A DNA stretch of 64,000 bases, taken from Tepidamorphus sp. Its GTDB lineage: Bacteria; Pseudomonadota; Alphaproteobacteria; Rhizobiales; Tepidamorphaceae. Numbering within the stretch: the stretch's first letter is position 1; the number at the start of each line of letters is the position of its first letter. Position numbers and translations under genes: made by a program. Below are positions 63,329-64,000 of this stretch, in pieces. Location of the stretch: NCBI GenBank assembly GCA_028280885.1, contig JANQKY010000021.1:31408-95407 (forward strand), read 5' to 3'. The notes under the pieces are model-generated. The model saw only the letters and a program-made list of their open reading frames with translations. It was not told the origin of the DNA and ran no database searches.

Positions 63329-64000
63329 GGTGTGTCCGGGGGGCGTATCGCGCTCGCTCTATCCCGACTGCGCGCGCGGCTGGGACACCGTTTGAGAGGC
63401 GCGTGGAGTCTCGTCTGCCCCGAAGGTCATCGCCGGAACAAGCCCGCCGCTGTCCGGTTTGGCGGATCTCAGATCTGTTATTGCCAGGGCGTGGCACACA
63501 TCTGCGCGCGGGATTCCTTGCGTGGCCGCCCCCGGCGCTCGACTTGGGCCTCGCGCGTTCGGCACTCGAAATGCTTTGCATTTCGTCCGCTTGCGCGGAC
63601 CGTGCCTCACCCCGCCAAGGGGGAGAGGGAAAGAGCGCGCTGGACGGATCGGGCACGTTGGCACCCACATCATTACGGTATCGGGGTTTTCTGTCCGTCA
63701 GCGGTTGCGATTACCGCAGGGTCCCTCAGATACACTCGCACCCTCTCCCCCTTGGCGGGAGAGGGTCGGTCCGAAGGACCGGGGTGAGGGCCCGTGGCAC
63801 GGTCGTGCATCATGCCAGCTCTTCAATCCCGGATCAGCCTTCGGCTGTCCGGGATAACGAGGCAGAGGGTTGCGGCCTCTCGTCTCCCTCCGAGGTCATC
63901 CCCGGACAGTAGTGGGCTTGTCCCGGCAATCCATGAACACAGTCGCCAGCGAGGTGTTCATGGATCACGGAACACGTCCGGGGATGGCCTCCGAGGGGGT
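63329..64000 (+). repeat. Long repeat, right copy, and REP units at window end
   Basis: 672 bp with no supportable gene after nth. About 63455-63904 is an inverted, diverged copy of 60481-60950; shared stretches include the CCACGCCCTG/CAGGGCGTGG region, the GAGCGCCGGGGG region, and the GGGCCCTCACCCCGG segment. Bases 63741-63785 form a hairpin-rich part (CCCTCTCCCCCTTGGCGGGAGAGGG). A REP unit with ATCCATGAACAC and GTGTTCATGGAT arms ends the window near 63930-63965. Confidence 0.8.

Overview
The window is a high-GC (visibly about two-thirds G+C) chromosomal stretch of an alphaproteobacterium, most likely of the order Hyphomicrobiales (Rhizobiales). Grounds: the dnaK-dnaJ-pmtA ... pyrF ... dapB-gpmA ... 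nth gene order near the right end, a PodJ-like polarity protein with Sel1 and peptidoglycan-binding ends, a TauE/TIGR02186 pair, an RpoH-type promoter before dnaK, and abundant short palindromic intergenic repeats (CCGGGAT and GCCGGG...CCCGGC types). I do not assign a genus. No rRNA, tRNA, CRISPR array or transposase gene was seen.

Layout. 1-7755: surface-polysaccharide locus with rfbF-rfbG and a C-methyltransferase (CDP-4-keto-6-deoxyglucose and probably a C-methylated derivative), two glycosyltransferases, a CmcI-type methyltransferase and a sugar epimerase/dehydratase. 8037-12351: three-gene ABC exporter (ATPase, FtsX-type permease, HlyD-type adaptor). 12630-16414: opgG-opgH for osmoregulated periplasmic glucans. 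16443-24615: leftward fatty-acid (or branched acyl-CoA) oxidation cluster of a MerR regulator, two acyl-CoA dehydrogenases, thiolase, cupin and FadJ-type multifunctional enzyme, with repeat clusters in its spacers. 24881-29476: a 1531-residue PodJ-like membrane protein. 29687-39675: transporters and hydrolases (TauE-type exporter, TIGR02186, DUF3429, MFS, SLC13/ArsB-like), the nuclease pdeM, two alpha/beta hydrolases and a beta-lactamase-fold hydrolase.

39676-41595 is unlike the rest: AT-richer, two divergent unrecognised genes whose 280-bp shared spacer carries a perfect 18-bp inverted repeat and a separate perfect 16-bp palindrome. It looks acquired and is the best candidate here for an undescribed small system. 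41596-48042: a hydroxyacyl-CoA dehydrogenase, an opine-dehydrogenase-family enzyme, a TRAP transporter (DctPQM) and a divergent MarR regulator, suggesting uptake and oxidation of an organic acid or amino-acid conjugate. 48049-52260: flavin oxidoreductase, AraC regulator, AlkB-type dioxygenase and an aromatic amino-acid decarboxylase. 52552-63328: housekeeping block (dnaK, dnaJ, pmtA, FMN reductase, pyrF, DUF1330, GNAT, dapB, gpmA, ogt-type alkyltransferase, DUF2244, nth).

Intergenic repeats cluster at 4343-4945, 19235-19345, 21890-22300, 35630-35720, 43690-44215, 60340-60960 and 63400-64000. The last two contain diverged inverted copies of an element of about 450 bp that bracket the ogt/DUF2244/nth segment. 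Start codons were chosen from ribosome-binding sites, overlaps and where recognisable domains begin; uncertain ones are flagged.
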